Below, piece after piece: positions 26,870 through 36,536 of a stretch of 64,000 nt of DNA. The position numbers and the translations under genes are program-made. Source of the stretch: Saccharomonospora azurea NA-128 (GTDB lineage Bacteria > Actinomycetota > Actinomycetes > Mycobacteriales > Pseudonocardiaceae); NCBI RefSeq assembly GCF_000231055.2, contig NZ_CM001466.1:2492018-2556017 (forward strand), in the 5' to 3' direction. Position 1 is the stretch's first letter. Each line of letters begins with the position of its first letter. The notes under the pieces were generated by a model. That model was given only the letters and a program-made list of their open reading frames with translations. It ran no database searches and was not told where the DNA came from.

Positions 26870-27451
26870 TCACCTGCTCCAAGCGGGGTCACGACCCGAC
26901 AACCCGAGCGCTCGCTCCAGCGGAACGCCGTTGTCACTGACCGATACCTCGGGGCCGAAGATGCCGTGGCTGCGTCCCCGCGGGGCGAACTCCCGCAGGG
27001 CGAGCTCCACGGCGCGGGCCTCGGCGTCGCCACAGCGGAAGTCCACGCCCGTGGCCACCGCGAGGTCCCAGCCGTGCAGGACGAACTCGGTCACCACCAT
27101 CGCGCCCAGCTGGTGAGCGGGCAGCTCCGCACCGAACACGGCCGTGCCCTCCCACGCCGACGGCGACCTCAGGGCCTCCGCCAGGCTCTCCGCCTCGGCG
27201 CACAGGTCGGCCTGCCACTCCGGGGTCACCAGGTCCGCATCGCGTTCACCACCGGTGGCGGGTGGCTGTCTGCACACGGCGGCGCGCAGCAGGGGAAGCC
27301 AGTACAGCAGGTGGTTCACCAGGTCGCGCACAGCGAAGTCGGCACACGGCGTGGGAGCGTCGAGCGTCGTGGCGGGGACGGCCTTCACCACGTCGACGAA
27401 CGCCCTCGCGGCGGGGTCGACGGCACGGCGCAGTGGAAACAGGTCGGACAT
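26870..27451 (-). CDS. TIGR03086-type DinB/mycothiol-dependent enzyme-like metal-binding protein
   Basis: A 193-residue protein of the TIGR03086 / maleylpyruvate isomerase N-terminal (DinB-like) family, which is widespread in mycothiol-producing actinobacteria. The four-helix core carries the expected metal-binding His residues in LVNHLLYW and FVLHGWDLAVATG, and the N-terminal TPCADFAVRDL motif is typical. It is likely a metal-dependent thiol-using transferase or isomerase with unknown substrate. ATG 27451 is the natural start. It is divergent from the AraC-type gene, 82 bp away, which may regulate it. Confidence 0.88.
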   Translation of the reverse strand: MSDLFPLRRAVDPAARAFVDVVKAVPATTLDAPTPCADFAVRDLVNHLLYWLPLLRAAVCRQPPATGGERDADLVTPEWQADLCAEAESLAEALRSPSAWEGTAVFGAELPAHQLGAMVVTEFVLHGWDLAVATGVDFRCGDAEARAVELALREFAPRGRSHGIFGPEVSVSDNGVPLERALGLSGRDPAWSR

Positions 27452-27533
27452 GTCCTCATGCTCACGACCAGGGCGGACCGCGTCTTGAACAAAAGCGACG
27501 CTGGACGTCATCGGCGGCCGTATCGTCGACACC

Positions 27534-28334
27534 GTGGAACGGATGCCCCAGGGGATCCTGCATCGGCGCGCCGCCGAGTCACGCTTCACGGTGGGCCGGC
27601 TCCGACCGGACCCGAGCCTGCGCGAACACGTCGAGTACTACTGGGTCGTGCGCTGGGACCTGCACGGTCGGCCGCCGCACGAACAGCGAGTGCTCCCCAA
27701 CCTCGCCACCCACGCCGTCTTCGGTACCGGGTCCACGGGGGTGTGGGGCCCGTCGAGGTCGGTGTTCACGCAGGTGCTCCGCGACCGCGGCCTCGCCCTC
27801 GGAGTGCGGGTCGCCCCCGGATGCTGCCGCGCGGTGCTGGGTGTTCCCGTCACGGACCTCCGCGCGGGCCCGATCTCGCTGCCGCAGGCTCTGGGCGCCG
27901 CGGGGCAGGCGACGGACGACGCCGTGCGGCGCGCTTCCGGCGACGCGGAGCTCGCCACGGTCGTGGACCGGCTCCTCACCGATCGGGTCAGGCCGCTCAC
28001 CGGCTCGGAACGACTTGCCCGGACCGCCGTCTCATTGCTCGCCACCGATCCGGCGATCACCCGGGTGGACCACCTCGCAGGGCGTACCGGAATGACGGTG
28101 CGCGCACTACAACGGCTGTTCACCGGCCATATCGGAACAGGGCCGAAGTGGGCCATCCGGGTCTACCGACTCAACGATGCCGCGGCCCGCCTGGCCTCCG
28201 ATTCCCCACCGACGCAGGCCGCGCTGGCCGCCGAACTCGGCTACAGCGACCAGGCGCATTTCGTCCGCGATTTCACGTCACTCGTCGGTACACCGCCCGG
28301 AGCATACGAGCGACAACAGAAAGTAACCAAGTAG
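27534..28334 (+). CDS. AraC family transcriptional regulator
   Basis: A 266-residue regulator. The N-terminal ~150 residues form a DUF6597/AraC-type sensor domain (VEYYWVVRWDLHGRPPHEQ). The C-terminal ~100 residues hold two HTH motifs (VDHLAGRTGMTVRALQRLF; PTQAALAAELGYSDQAHFVR) and a typical end (FTSLVGTPPGAYER). GTG 27534 gives the longest form; ATG 27543 is equally possible. It is divergent from the DinB-like gene at 26870-27451, a common regulator-target arrangement. Confidence 0.9.
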   Translation: MERMPQGILHRRAAESRFTVGRLRPDPSLREHVEYYWVVRWDLHGRPPHEQRVLPNLATHAVFGTGSTGVWGPSRSVFTQVLRDRGLALGVRVAPGCCRAVLGVPVTDLRAGPISLPQALGAAGQATDDAVRRASGDAELATVVDRLLTDRVRPLTGSERLARTAVSLLATDPAITRVDHLAGRTGMTVRALQRLFTGHIGTGPKWAIRVYRLNDAAARLASDSPPTQAALAAELGYSDQAHFVRDFTSLVGTPPGAYERQQKVTK

Positions 28335-28346
28335 GAGGAAACGAAT

Positions 28347-28379
28347 ATGGCCTCCCGGGCGTCGCCCGAGAGGCCATAC
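28347..28379. terminator. bidirectional terminator between AraC gene and lsr2
   Basis: TATGGCCTC (28347-28355) pairs with GAGGCCATA (28371-28379), and the enclosed bases form a smaller CGGGCG/CGCCCG hairpin. It lies 12-13 nt from both convergent stop codons. On the minus strand it is followed by a T-containing stretch (TTCGTTTCC). Confidence 0.8.
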
Positions 28380-28392
28380 TGCGGGACGTCTT

Positions 28393-28740
28393 TCAGTTCC
28401 TGCGGTGGTAGGCTTCGACGACCTCGGACGGGATGCGTCCACGATCCGAGACCTCGAAACCGTTCTTCCGCGCCCAGGCGCGAATTGCCTGGTTCTGCTC
28501 GCGATCCACAGCGGCCGAGCGAGCGGGCGCTTTCACGGCACTCCTGCTCGACGTCCGCTTCCGGCCGCCCGCCCGGCGAGCGTGCTCGACGTACTGAGCA
28601 AGGGCGTCACGCAATTCTTCCGCATTTTCGGCGGAAAGATCGATCTCGTAGTTGACGCCGTCGAGACCGAACTCGACGGTCTCCTCCGCCTCCGACCCGT
28701 CCAGATCGTCGACGAGGGAGACAAGTACCTTCTGCGCCAT
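28393..28740 (-). CDS. lsr2: nucleoid-associated protein Lsr2
   Basis: A 115-residue H-NS-like DNA-bridging protein that silences AT-rich, often horizontally acquired genes. The N-terminal oligomerisation domain begins [21 protein letters not shown] basic linker follows, then the C-terminal DNA-binding domain with the RGR AT-hook-like motif ([17 protein letters not shown]). ATG 28740 has a strong ribosome binding site (AGGAGG). Downstream of the coaX-pan cluster on the same strand, this is a conserved actinobacterial location. Confidence 0.97.
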   Translation of the reverse strand: MAQKVLVSLVDDLDGSEAEETVEFGLDGVNYEIDLSAENAEELRDALAQYVEHARRAGGRKRTSSRSAVKAPARSAAVDREQNQAIRAWARKNGFEVSDRGRIPSEVVEAYHRRN

Positions 28741-28936
28741 CTGATTCCTCCTGCTTGGGACATGCTGAGATCACGTGGTGCCCACGCCCGAGCCAAAAGC
28801 CTTGACCGAGCATATTGTTACCCGCACGTGCAGAATAACGCAAATCAACTTCGGCCATTGTCTGGGGCGTTGCCGTGTCCTTATGCGGACAACACAATCT
28901 CGGCCGACGAAGTCGCAGGAAACGAGAAGGAGCCGC
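28741..28936. promoter_or_regulatory. AT-richer lsr2 promoter region
   Basis: This 196-bp gap between coaX and lsr2 is visibly less GC-rich than its surroundings. It contains GGTAACAATATG on the minus strand (about 28817-28828), a possible -10 region for lsr2. It also contains TGTCC-TTATGC-GGACA (28876-28891), a small inverted repeat that may end the coaX transcript or bind a regulator. No gene is seen. Confidence 0.4.
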
Positions 28937-29758
28937 TCACGACCGTGCGCGGCGACCCGGCGGAACGTTCCTCTCCGCGGTGTTCCTCTCGAAAACGAGT
29001 CGAAGCCCCAGGAGAGTGAGGTGCGGCACGTGTTCGGTGATGGTTTCCGACTCGTCGACCACGAGCGGAGCGAGCCCACCGGTGGCGATCACTTCCACGG
29101 GCTCACCGGAAGTACCCGCCAGCTCGCGTGCGATCCTTCTGACGAGCCCGTCCACCTGTCCGGCGAAACCGTACAAAATGCCGGACTGGAGGCACTCGAC
29201 GGTGTTCTTACCGATCACCGAGCGGGGCCTGACGAGCTCGACCTTACGCAACGCGGCGGCCCGGGACGCCAGTGCGTCGACCGAAATGTCGATTCCCGGC
29301 GCGAACGCGCCACCGAGGAACTCGCCCTTGGCCGAAATGGCATCCACATTGGTCGAGGTGCCGAAATCCACGACGATGCAGGCCGTGTTGTGGAGGTGGT
29401 GGGCGGCGAGCGTGTTCACGAGCCGATCGCCCCCGACCTCCTTCGGGTTGTCCACGAGCAGCGGAACACCGGTGCGCACACCCGGCTCGACGATGATCGT
29501 GGGGACGTCGGGGTAGTAGCGGTCGAGCATCACGCGCAGCTCGCGCAGGACGGCCGGCACGGTGGACAGCGCGGCGATGCCGGTGACCGCGTCGACGTGC
29601 GGGCCGAGCAGCCCGCGCATCGTCAACGCCATCTCGTCGGCCGTCATCCGCGGGTCGGTGCGCATCCGCCAGTCACGCACCAGCCGCGCGTCCTCGCCTC
29701 GCCCGGCGTGCAGGCCGAGCGCGATGTTGGAGTTGCCGACGTCGACGGTGAGCAGCAA
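28937..29758 (-). CDS. coaX: type III pantothenate kinase (CoaX)
   Basis: A 273-residue ASKHA-fold kinase that phosphorylates pantothenate, the first committed step of CoA synthesis. Phosphate-1 motif DVGNSN is at residues 6-11; VVDFGTSTNVDAIS and GGAFAPGIDIS are further family motifs. The start is TTG 29758, directly after the panD TGA. It is the last gene of the panC-panD-coaX run, so pantothenate synthesis and use are coupled. The C-terminus is extended by a basic tail relative to short homologues. Confidence 0.95.
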   Translation of the reverse strand: MLLTVDVGNSNIALGLHAGRGEDARLVRDWRMRTDPRMTADEMALTMRGLLGPHVDAVTGIAALSTVPAVLRELRVMLDRYYPDVPTIIVEPGVRTGVPLLVDNPKEVGGDRLVNTLAAHHLHNTACIVVDFGTSTNVDAISAKGEFLGGAFAPGIDISVDALASRAAALRKVELVRPRSVIGKNTVECLQSGILYGFAGQVDGLVRRIARELAGTSGEPVEVIATGGLAPLVVDESETITEHVPHLTLLGLRLVFERNTAERNVPPGRRARS

Positions 29759-30265
29759 TCAGTGCTCCGCGTGCAGCAACGCGTCCAGTCGAGCGGCGTC
29801 CGCCGTCTCGGCCCTCGGCAGTCCAGTGCCACCCGCGCCCTCGGGCGCGCCGGGAGCGTTCTCGGCCCCGCTGACGAGGCCGTACCCGTCGGGGACCGAG
29901 GCCGGGTCGGCACCCTGCTCGACGATGCGGTTCTCCCCGTCGACGAACACGATCCGGGGCTTGAACGACGCCGCCTCGGCCGAGTCCATCTGCCCGTACG
30001 CGATCAGGATGACGATGTCGCCGGGATGGATGAGGTGCGCGGCGGCTCCGTTGATCCCGAGCACGCCGCTGTCGCGTTCGCCCTCGATGACGTAGGTCTC
30101 CAGCCGTGCGCCGTTGGTGACGTCGACGATGGCGACCTGCTCGCCCGGCAGCAGGTCGGCCGCCTCCATCAGAGTGCGGTCGACGGTGACCGAGCCGACG
30201 TAGTGCAGGTCCGCCTGCGTCACCGTCGCCCGGTGGATCTTGGACTTGAGCATGGTTCGATACAT
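29759..30265 (-). CDS. panD: aspartate 1-decarboxylase (PanD)
   Basis: A 168-residue proenzyme that makes beta-alanine for pantothenate. Self-cleavage between Gly24 and Ser25 (HYVGSVTVD) creates the pyruvoyl cofactor. [20 protein letters not shown] is the typical N-terminus, so ATG 30265 is preferred over the internal ATG 30253. Compared with the usual 126-139 residues it has about 35 extra C-terminal residues, Gly/Ala/Glu-rich and probably disordered. It is followed without a gap by coaX and preceded by panC after 31 bp. Confidence 0.96.
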   Translation of the reverse strand: MYRTMLKSKIHRATVTQADLHYVGSVTVDRTLMEAADLLPGEQVAIVDVTNGARLETYVIEGERDSGVLGINGAAAHLIHPGDIVILIAYGQMDSAEAASFKPRIVFVDGENRIVEQGADPASVPDGYGLVSGAENAPGAPEGAGGTGLPRAETADAARLDALLHAEH

Positions 30266-30296
30266 GGCGGGATTCCCTCTCCTACCCCTCGCGTCC

Positions 30297-31202
30297 TCAC
30301 TGCTCGACGCCGTACTCGGCCGCCGCGCCGAGCAGGAGTCCTACGTTGTCGATGAGCCGGGTGTCGCCGACCCGCGCGGCCACCAGCAGCCGGGCCTGGC
30401 CGTCGTCCGGCGGCGGCCCCAACTCGGTGTCGCGCAGTTCGAGGTAGTCGACGACCACCTCGGGACGTGCCGCGAGCGTGCTCCGAGCCGCCTCCAGCAC
30501 GGCCTGCGGCCCCTGACCGCCCGCGTGGGCTCCCGCGACCAGCGCCGCGGAGAGCGCGACAGCCGACTCCCGCTGCTCCGGTGTCAGATAGGCGTTGCGC
30601 GAGGACAGCGCCAGGCCGTCCGGTTCGCGCACGGTCGGCACACCCAGCACCCGGACGTCGAGGTCGAGGTCGGCCACCATGCGCTTGATGAGGACGAGCT
30701 GCTGGTAGTCCTTCTCACCGAACAGCGCGTAGTGCGGGCGCACGATGTTGAACAACTTCGCCACCACGGTGAGCATCCCCGCGAAGTGGCCGGGCCGCGA
30801 CGCGCCTTCGAGCTCGTCACCCAGTGGACCCGGGTGCACCGTGACCGCCGCGTCGGGGGCGTAGAGGTCCTCGGCGCTCGGGGTGAACGCGATCTCCACG
30901 CCCGCCTCCTCCAGCACGTCGAGGTCGGCGTCCAGGGTGCGCGGGTAGGCGTCGAAGTCCTCGTTCTCGCCGAACTGGAGCGGGTTGACGAAGATCGACG
31001 CAGCCACGACCGTGTTGGGCAGCCGCTTCGCCCTCCGCAGCAGTTCGCGGTGTCCCGCGTGCAGCGCTCCCATCGTGGGGACGAGCGCCACGTTGCGGCC
31101 CACCGAGCGCAGCGCCGCGGTGACCTGGCGCACCTCGCTGGGCGTGCGGTAGACGTTCACCTGGCCGCGAGTGAACTTCGGGGTGATCTTGGCTTTGGTC
31201 AC
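30297..31202 (-). CDS. panC: pantothenate synthetase (PanC)
   Basis: A 301-residue enzyme that ligates pantoate and beta-alanine using ATP. Motifs are [19 protein letters not shown] with its HxGH nucleotide-binding element, [19 protein letters not shown], and the KMSKS-like [12 protein letters not shown] 31202 overlaps the TGA of the upstream DUF2520 gene by 4 bp (GTGA). Cytoplasmic. It acts together with panD, 31 bp downstream, in the same pathway. Confidence 0.97.
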   Translation of the reverse strand: MTKAKITPKFTRGQVNVYRTPSEVRQVTAALRSVGRNVALVPTMGALHAGHRELLRRAKRLPNTVVAASIFVNPLQFGENEDFDAYPRTLDADLDVLEEAGVEIAFTPSAEDLYAPDAAVTVHPGPLGDELEGASRPGHFAGMLTVVAKLFNIVRPHYALFGEKDYQQLVLIKRMVADLDLDVRVLGVPTVREPDGLALSSRNAYLTPEQRESAVALSAALVAGAHAGGQGPQAVLEAARSTLAARPEVVVDYLELRDTELGPPPDDGQARLLVAARVGDTRLIDNVGLLLGAAAEYGVEQ

Positions 31203-32095
31203 GTGCCCTCACGTCCGTTGTCGAGCAGGTCGGTGATCTCGCGTGCGGCGTCGGAGCCGAGCAGCCCTGCCTCGCTCGCTCTCGCGGCGGTCCGCCGGGC
31301 CAGCGCGGTGTACGCGGGACGCACCTCGGGCGCCTGCTCCTCGAGCACCCGCAGATGGGTCCGCACGGTTCCCACGTCTCCGCGCGCGACCGGTCCGGTG
31401 AGCGCGCGGTCGCCGTGCCTCAGAGCGTTGTCGAGCGCGGCGGACAGCAATGGGGCGAGGAGACGCTCGGGTTCGCGAACGCCGTTGCGCCGTAACAATT
31501 CCACACAGTCGGCGACCAGCGTCGCGAGGTGGTTGGCACCGTGCGCGAGAGACGCGTGGTAAAGGGGGCGCGCGGCCTCGGGAAGGCGCACGGGCTCCGC
31601 GCCCATCTCCATGGTGAGGGCCTCGCCCACGTTCCAGGCCGCATCGTCGTCGTCCGCCGCGGTGACACCGACGGCGCACGAGTCGAGGCGTTGCAGGTCC
31701 TCAGGGGCTCCGGTGAAGGTCATCACCGGGTGCAACGCCAGAGGCAGTGCTCCTGCTTCCGCGGCGGGCCGCAGCACGCCGATGCCGTGGGCCCCACAGG
31801 TGTGCACCACGATCTGTCCCGCCCGGAACGCACCCGCGTTCGCCAACCCCGCGACCATGGGTGCCAGCACGTCGTCGGGAAGCGCGAGCAACACCAGGTC
31901 GGCGCTGCTCGCCACCTCGTCCGGTGGCCGCAACGGCACACCGGGCAACAGTCGCTCCGCTCGACGCACGGACGCGTCGGACACCGCCGAGGCGGCGACC
32001 ACCGAATGACCGGCACGGGCGAGCGCAGCGCCCAGCACACTCCCGACCCGACCTGCCGACACCACACCGACGGCGAGCCGCGCGGGGCGGTTCAC
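31199..32095 (-). CDS. Rossmann-like and DUF2520 domain protein
   Basis: About 298 residues. The N-terminal half is a dinucleotide-binding domain related to ProC/6-phosphogluconate dehydrogenase proteins ([35 protein letters not shown]). The C-terminal half is the helical DUF2520 domain ([35 protein letters not shown]). The family consistently neighbours panC in actinobacteria, so a role linked to pantoate or CoA metabolism is suspected but not shown. GTG 32095 is the likeliest start; in-frame codons further upstream are open. Confidence 0.85.
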   Translation of the reverse strand: MNRPARLAVGVVSAGRVGSVLGAALARAGHSVVAASAVSDASVRRAERLLPGVPLRPPDEVASSADLVLLALPDDVLAPMVAGLANAGAFRAGQIVVHTCGAHGIGVLRPAAEAGALPLALHPVMTFTGAPEDLQRLDSCAVGVTAADDDDAAWNVGEALTMEMGAEPVRLPEAARPLYHASLAHGANHLATLVADCVELLRRNGVREPERLLAPLLSAALDNALRHGDRALTGPVARGDVGTVRTHLRVLEEQAPEVRPAYTALARRTAARASEAGLLGSDAAREITDLLDNGREGT

Positions 32096-32227
32096 CGTGT
32101 GTCCCGCTGGACGCACATCGCGAAAAACTCCCAAGCTCGTTCCAGTCCCACCCTGCATCGCGGGTACCAGACGACGGCGCGAGACTAGCCCCACATTCCT
32201 GCACACGCGCCCACGAGGTGACCAGCT

Positions 32228-33430
32228 TCACCCGTCGGTGCCCGCCCGGGCGAGCCGCACGGCCTCGGCTCGGGTCTCCTTCAACACGGCCAGCAGGGAA
32301 GCCTGGCGCATGGACAGGTAGTCGGTCCGCATCCGCTCCGACGCGGGTGAGCCTTCCCAGCGCCGCGCGAACGCCAGCTCGGTGACCGCCGACTGGTAGG
32401 CGCCCACGGCCTTGGCCGCCGCCCGCCCGGACTCCGCGCGGGCCTGCCGACGCCACTTCTTGCGCTGGCGCAGATCTGCCAGCAGCGGTATCTCCGACCG
32501 GGCGATCCATCCCGCGTCGGCCATGCCCGGCAACGTCGCCGCGATGATGCGCTGCTCACGCCGCCGCTGCCACATGATGATCAGCACGACGGCCGTGAAG
32601 ATCGGCACCATGATGAGGAAGTAGACGTTCAGGAACACGTCGCTGCCGCCGAGCGTCGCCGAGGCGTTCCACAACGCGTGCAGGAGCACCGCCCCGACGT
32701 AGGCGGCGAACGGCACACCGAACTTCCGCCCACGGCGGCGCGAGTGCACCACCAGGCCCACCCCGATGCCGATGAGCACCGTGAACAGCGGGTGCGCGAA
32801 CGGCGAGAGCAGGCCACGCAGCAAGAACGCCGCGACGACACCCGCCGACAGCCCGTCCCCGAAGCCGTAGTCGACGAACGCCCGGCCGAAGTAGTAGACG
32901 TTCTCGGTGAAGGCGAATCCCGCCGCGCTGAGCCCGGCGTACACGATGCCGTCGACGACACCGTCGAACTCGTGGGAACGCCTCCACATCAGCGCGATGA
33001 CGGGCACGGCCTTGACGGCCTCCTCCACCAGCGGCGCCGACACCAACGCGCTCACCTTGCCGCCCTGTCCGGAGCCTAGGAGGAGGTCCCCCAGCGCCTG
33101 GGCGGTGTCGTTGACCAGCAGCGCGGTCAGGGTCGCGACACACGCGCCCCACGCGAACGTCAGCAGCAGCAGTTTCGCCGGTTCCGGCTCCCACCGGTCG
33201 ATCCACAGGAACGCCGCGACCACGACCAGGACGGGTACGACGGCCGCGACCACACCGATCAACACGGCGAGCACACCGACCCGGACGGTGGCGAGGCCCA
33301 GAACGAGCAGGCCCGACAACGCGAGGCAGGCGATGCCCACCAGGGGCAACAACACGGTGACCCGGCGCGGCGTGTGCCTGCGCAACGTCGGTGGCGGCGA
33401 CGGCTTGCTGTCGGTGGTGACTCCCTTCAC
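32228..33430 (-). CDS. PrsW family intramembrane metalloprotease
   Basis: A 400-residue integral membrane protein with about eight to nine transmembrane helices. The PrsW signature is intact: VEEAVKAVPVIAL (EExxK), FTENVYYF, FAHPLFTVL and LLHALWN carry the presumed metal ligands within the membrane. Family members cleave anti-sigma factors or other membrane proteins. The C-terminal ~130 residues are cytoplasmic, charged and helical. No anti-sigma gene adjoins it, so the substrate is unknown. Confidence 0.9.
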   Translation of the reverse strand: MKGVTTDSKPSPPPTLRRHTPRRVTVLLPLVGIACLALSGLLVLGLATVRVGVLAVLIGVVAAVVPVLVVVAAFLWIDRWEPEPAKLLLLTFAWGACVATLTALLVNDTAQALGDLLLGSGQGGKVSALVSAPLVEEAVKAVPVIALMWRRSHEFDGVVDGIVYAGLSAAGFAFTENVYYFGRAFVDYGFGDGLSAGVVAAFLLRGLLSPFAHPLFTVLIGIGVGLVVHSRRRGRKFGVPFAAYVGAVLLHALWNASATLGGSDVFLNVYFLIMVPIFTAVVLIIMWQRRREQRIIAATLPGMADAGWIARSEIPLLADLRQRKKWRRQARAESGRAAAKAVGAYQSAVTELAFARRWEGSPASERMRTDYLSMRQASLLAVLKETRAEAVRLARAGTDG

Positions 33431-33475
33431 GCGGGAACCTTAGCGAGCGCGTCCGAACACCGTCCGGACAGTTCC

Positions 33476-35023
33476 TCAGTCCTCGGCGCGGCGCCGACGA
33501 CGGGGCCTGGTGCCGGAGGCGCCGTAGGCCGCGAGCAGCTCGCTCACCGAGCGTCCCTCGGCGTGGGACCCCGCCGGTTCCTCCTCGCTCTCCGCGGCAT
33601 GCGAGTGCCGCGACCCCGACGCCGCCGAATCCAACCACGCGGGCTTCTCGTCGTCGTCGCGCCGACGCCGCCCACCGCCGGACGTCGGGGCGGCCTCTGG
33701 TTCCGGCTCGGGACGCCGCCTGCGGCCACCGGACGGCCGCGTCTCCCTGACCTCGGGAGGCAGGGTCGGGTTGGGCTCGGGCTGCACCGGGGCGGGCAGC
33801 TCGACCCGCTCGGCCACGGTGGCTTCCGCTCCCGCCTCCACCGGCTCGGGTTCGGCCGGACGCCGCGGGGGCTCGACGGGATTCACGGGACTGACGGGGT
33901 TGCGGTAGCCCGTGCCGGCCTTCTCGGCGGCTCCCGGCCGCACCGGCGGCGTCACCGCCGTCCTGGCCTCCACGGCGCGCTGCGTCCGGGTGGGAGCGTC
34001 GTCCACCGGCGGTCGTTGCTGCCGCGGGGACGGTGAGCCCTCCGAGTCGAGCGAACGCGCGACGCGCCCGTCCGCGGGCGCAGCTGCGGGCCGACCCCGC
34101 TCCCCCGCTCCGCCACGCGGCTCGCCCTCGGTGGGTCGACGCGGCGAATAAGCGGGTCCCGCCGCGCCGTTGGGCCCCGCGACGGGACGCTGGTGGGGAC
34201 GGGACATCTCCGCCCGGGCGCGGTTCGCGGCCTCGCTCGCTCTCGCCATCGCCGACCCCGGCCGCGACGGAACCCGCCGAGTGGGCGGCTCCCCAGGCTT
34301 CTGCGCGGCCCTGCCGTCCTCCGCGGGGCGCGCCGGACGCGGCACGAAGCGCGTGCGGGGCGCGCCCGGCTCCCGGCGCCGCGGCTGCTGCTCGGCGCGG
34401 GGCACAGCCGGCTCCTCGGCCTCGCTGCCGGCCTGTTCCGCGTCCCGATCCCGGACGCGTCCGATGAGTTGGGTGGGCGAATCCACCGCGTCGGCCTCGG
34501 CGTCGACCGTCAGTGCCTGCCGGATGTCCGCCTCACCCGCCGTGACGAGGCGTTGTTCCTCACCGAGCTTGCGCATCCGGGTCGACTGCGCGGTCAACGC
34601 GACCCGTTCCCACAGCACCTCGCCACCGAAGAGGTTCTGGAGGTTGTCCCGCAGACTCCGCAACTCCTCGCGCAGGGCGTCGAGTTCGTCGCGCTTCTCC
34701 GCCTCGACCCGCTCCCGGGTCTCCGCCTCGATCTCCAGCTCGTGCTCCCGCCGCGCGGCGATCTCCTTCTGCAGTTCGAGCTCGTAGATCTTCTGGGCCT
34801 TGACGGCCGACTTCTCGTTGAGAGCGGCCTGTTTGCGGTACTTCGCAGCCATGAGCGCGCCGATGAGCGCCGCCCACAGCGCGGCGACGACAGCGAGCCG
34901 GATCCACCGCAGGTCGTCGGTCAGCACCAGGGCGAGGGTGGCGCCGATGGCGAGGAGAAAGCCAACACCCAGCCACGGCTTCGCCGCCGATCGGTCCCGC
35001 GACTCGTCACCCACGCCAGTCAT
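33476..35023 (-). CDS. membrane-anchored, largely disordered protein (DUF6779-like)
   Basis: 515 residues. Two transmembrane helices lie near the N-terminus (WLGVGFLLAIGATLALVLT; LAVVAALWAALIGALMAAK). A ~75-residue coiled coil follows (ELELQKEIAARREHELEIE), then a small folded part (LQNLFGGEVLWERVALTAQS). About 300 residues of Pro/Arg/Glu-rich disorder make up the rest. ATG 35023 follows two residues of an alternative GTG start. The protein sits downstream of the folate genes next to DUF3180, a conserved actinobacterial arrangement. Function is unknown; the DUF6779 assignment is from memory of the neighbourhood. Confidence 0.78.
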   Translation of the reverse strand: MTGVGDESRDRSAAKPWLGVGFLLAIGATLALVLTDDLRWIRLAVVAALWAALIGALMAAKYRKQAALNEKSAVKAQKIYELELQKEIAARREHELEIEAETRERVEAEKRDELDALREELRSLRDNLQNLFGGEVLWERVALTAQSTRMRKLGEEQRLVTAGEADIRQALTVDAEADAVDSPTQLIGRVRDRDAEQAGSEAEEPAVPRAEQQPRRREPGAPRTRFVPRPARPAEDGRAAQKPGEPPTRRVPSRPGSAMARASEAANRARAEMSRPHQRPVAGPNGAAGPAYSPRRPTEGEPRGGAGERGRPAAAPADGRVARSLDSEGSPSPRQQRPPVDDAPTRTQRAVEARTAVTPPVRPGAAEKAGTGYRNPVSPVNPVEPPRRPAEPEPVEAGAEATVAERVELPAPVQPEPNPTLPPEVRETRPSGGRRRRPEPEPEAAPTSGGGRRRRDDDEKPAWLDSAASGSRHSHAAESEEEPAGSHAEGRSVSELLAAYGASGTRPRRRRRAED

Positions 35024-35092
35024 GCCCCACACCGTACCGTCATGTGATCCTTCCGAGACCTTTCCGGTACTCCGAGCGGCACCTTCGCTGCG

Positions 35093-35554
35093 TTAATCGG
35101 TCGGCGGGCCGTTGAGGTCCCGATCGCCGTTCTTCGGCGTGCGACAGCACTGCTCCAGCCACAGAGCGGCACCGATGAGCGCGGCGGCGCAACACGCGCC
35201 GACGACAGTCGCCGGGACGTCGTCGGCCGCGGCCACGATTTCACTCGAACGAGGCGCGACATAGGCGAGCGCACCGAGCCACGCGCCGACCATGAGCGCG
35301 CCCAGCAACGACGACGCCTTGGCCAGTGCCACCGCCCTGGCGATGCCGATGCCCGACTCCACACGGTGTTCCCGGATGCGGGATCGCACGGAGAACGCGA
35401 GCACCGTCTCACCGAGCGCCAGCACCAGCAGCGTGACCCCGGCCAGTGTCGGCAGGTTGGGCAACGACCCGAACGCGACGCGGTACAGCGAGAACGTCAC
35501 GCCGAAACCGATCACCGCGGCGAGGAGGAGCTCCCGGGCCCGCGTGAAGTGCAT
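35093..35554 (-). CDS. DUF3180 family membrane protein
   Basis: A 153-residue protein with four transmembrane helices (ELLLAAVIGFGVTFSLYRVA; LAGVTLLVLALGETVLAF; ASSLLGALMVGAWLGALAYV; VVGACCAAALIGAALWLEQC). ATG 35554 gives the family N-terminus MHFTRARELLLAA. DUF3180 genes regularly follow folK in actinobacteria; their role is unknown. The C-terminus ends in a short charged tail with a CC pair at the membrane boundary. Confidence 0.85.
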   Translation of the reverse strand: MHFTRARELLLAAVIGFGVTFSLYRVAFGSLPNLPTLAGVTLLVLALGETVLAFSVRSRIREHRVESGIGIARAVALAKASSLLGALMVGAWLGALAYVAPRSSEIVAAADDVPATVVGACCAAALIGAALWLEQCCRTPKNGDRDLNGPPTD

Positions 35555-35679
35555 GGTCACCACCGTACCGAGGATCGGACCACGTCGGTGGCTCACCGGT
35601 GGACACGTCGTGGACTCACCGGCCGAGACCACTCGCGCACCTCCTCACCGACGGATTGGTCCAAACCCCGGTCGCCTGG

Positions 35680-36171
35680 TCACAGCGTCAGATCGGCACG
35701 CCGTCGCACGCCCGCGCGGTCGTCCTCGGGCAGCGCCGCGAGCAACGCATCGGCACGTCCCTTGCCGGGGACCTCGGCATCCGGGTCGATCTCCAGCCAC
35801 GGGATCAGCACCGTCGCACGCTCGTGCGTGCCCGGGTGCGGCAGCAGCAACTCCGGGTCGTCGGAGCGGACGTCGTCCACCGCCACCACGTCGACGTCGA
35901 GCGTGCGAGGCCCCCAACGACGTTCGCGCACCCGCTCGGCACGACGTTCGAGCTCCTGCGCCGTCCGCAACCACGCCCAGTGGTCTCGACCGGGATCGTC
36001 GACGACGCACACGGCGTTGAGGAAGTCCGGCTGGTCGGTCACGCCCCACGGCGCCGTCTCGTACACCGACGACACCGCCACCAGCACGTCCCGCAGTCCC
36101 TCCACCGCGAGGTGCAGGTAGCTCAGCCGGTCGCCCAGATTGGACCCCAGCGACAGCACCGCCCTGCTCAT
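35680..36171 (-). CDS. folK: 6-hydroxymethyl-7,8-dihydropterin pyrophosphokinase (FolK)
   Basis: A 163-residue enzyme of folate synthesis that transfers pyrophosphate from ATP to 6-hydroxymethyldihydropterin. SLGSNLGDR at the N-terminus, [31 protein letters not shown] and [15 protein letters not shown] are the classical HPPK motifs. ATG 36171 overlaps the folB stop by 4 bp (ATGA). Cytoplasmic; it follows folE-folP-folB in pathway-related order. Confidence 0.97.
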   Translation of the reverse strand: MSRAVLSLGSNLGDRLSYLHLAVEGLRDVLVAVSSVYETAPWGVTDQPDFLNAVCVVDDPGRDHWAWLRTAQELERRAERVRERRWGPRTLDVDVVAVDDVRSDDPELLLPHPGTHERATVLIPWLEIDPDAEVPGKGRADALLAALPEDDRAGVRRRADLTL

Positions 36172-36536
36172 CGCCGCTCCCGACGCACGGTCACCGCCAC
36201 GTCGGTGAACGTCAACGGAATCGGGGCGGAGGGCTTGTGGACGGTCACCTCGACCGCCCGGATCCGCTCGTCGCGCAGGACGTCCTCGGCGATCGACCCG
36301 GCCACCCGCTCGATGAGGTCGTGTGCGGGGCCCGCGACAATGGCGGCCGCGCGCTCGGCGAGTTCGCCGTAGTTGACCGTGTCGGCGAGATCGTCCGACA
36401 TGGCCGCGGCCGAGAGGTCGAGCCAGACCGTGAGATCGACGACGAACTCCTGGCCGTCCCGCTTCTCGTGCTCGTAGACCCCGTGCCGACCGAAGACCCG
36501 CAGGCCGGTCAGCGTGATGCGATCCGCCTCAGGCAC
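36168..36536 (-). CDS. folB: dihydroneopterin aldolase (FolB)
   Basis: A 122-residue T-fold enzyme that splits dihydroneopterin into 6-hydroxymethyldihydropterin and glycolaldehyde. [49 protein letters not shown] and [11 protein letters not shown] hold the conserved Glu, Tyr and Lys residues. GTG 36536 lies inside the end of folP (8-bp overlap), and its stop overlaps the folK start. Both overlaps indicate coupled translation in the folate operon. Confidence 0.95.
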   Translation of the reverse strand: MPEADRITLTGLRVFGRHGVYEHEKRDGQEFVVDLTVWLDLSAAAMSDDLADTVNYGELAERAAAIVAGPAHDLIERVAGSIAEDVLRDERIRAVEVTVHKPSAPIPLTFTDVAVTVRRERR

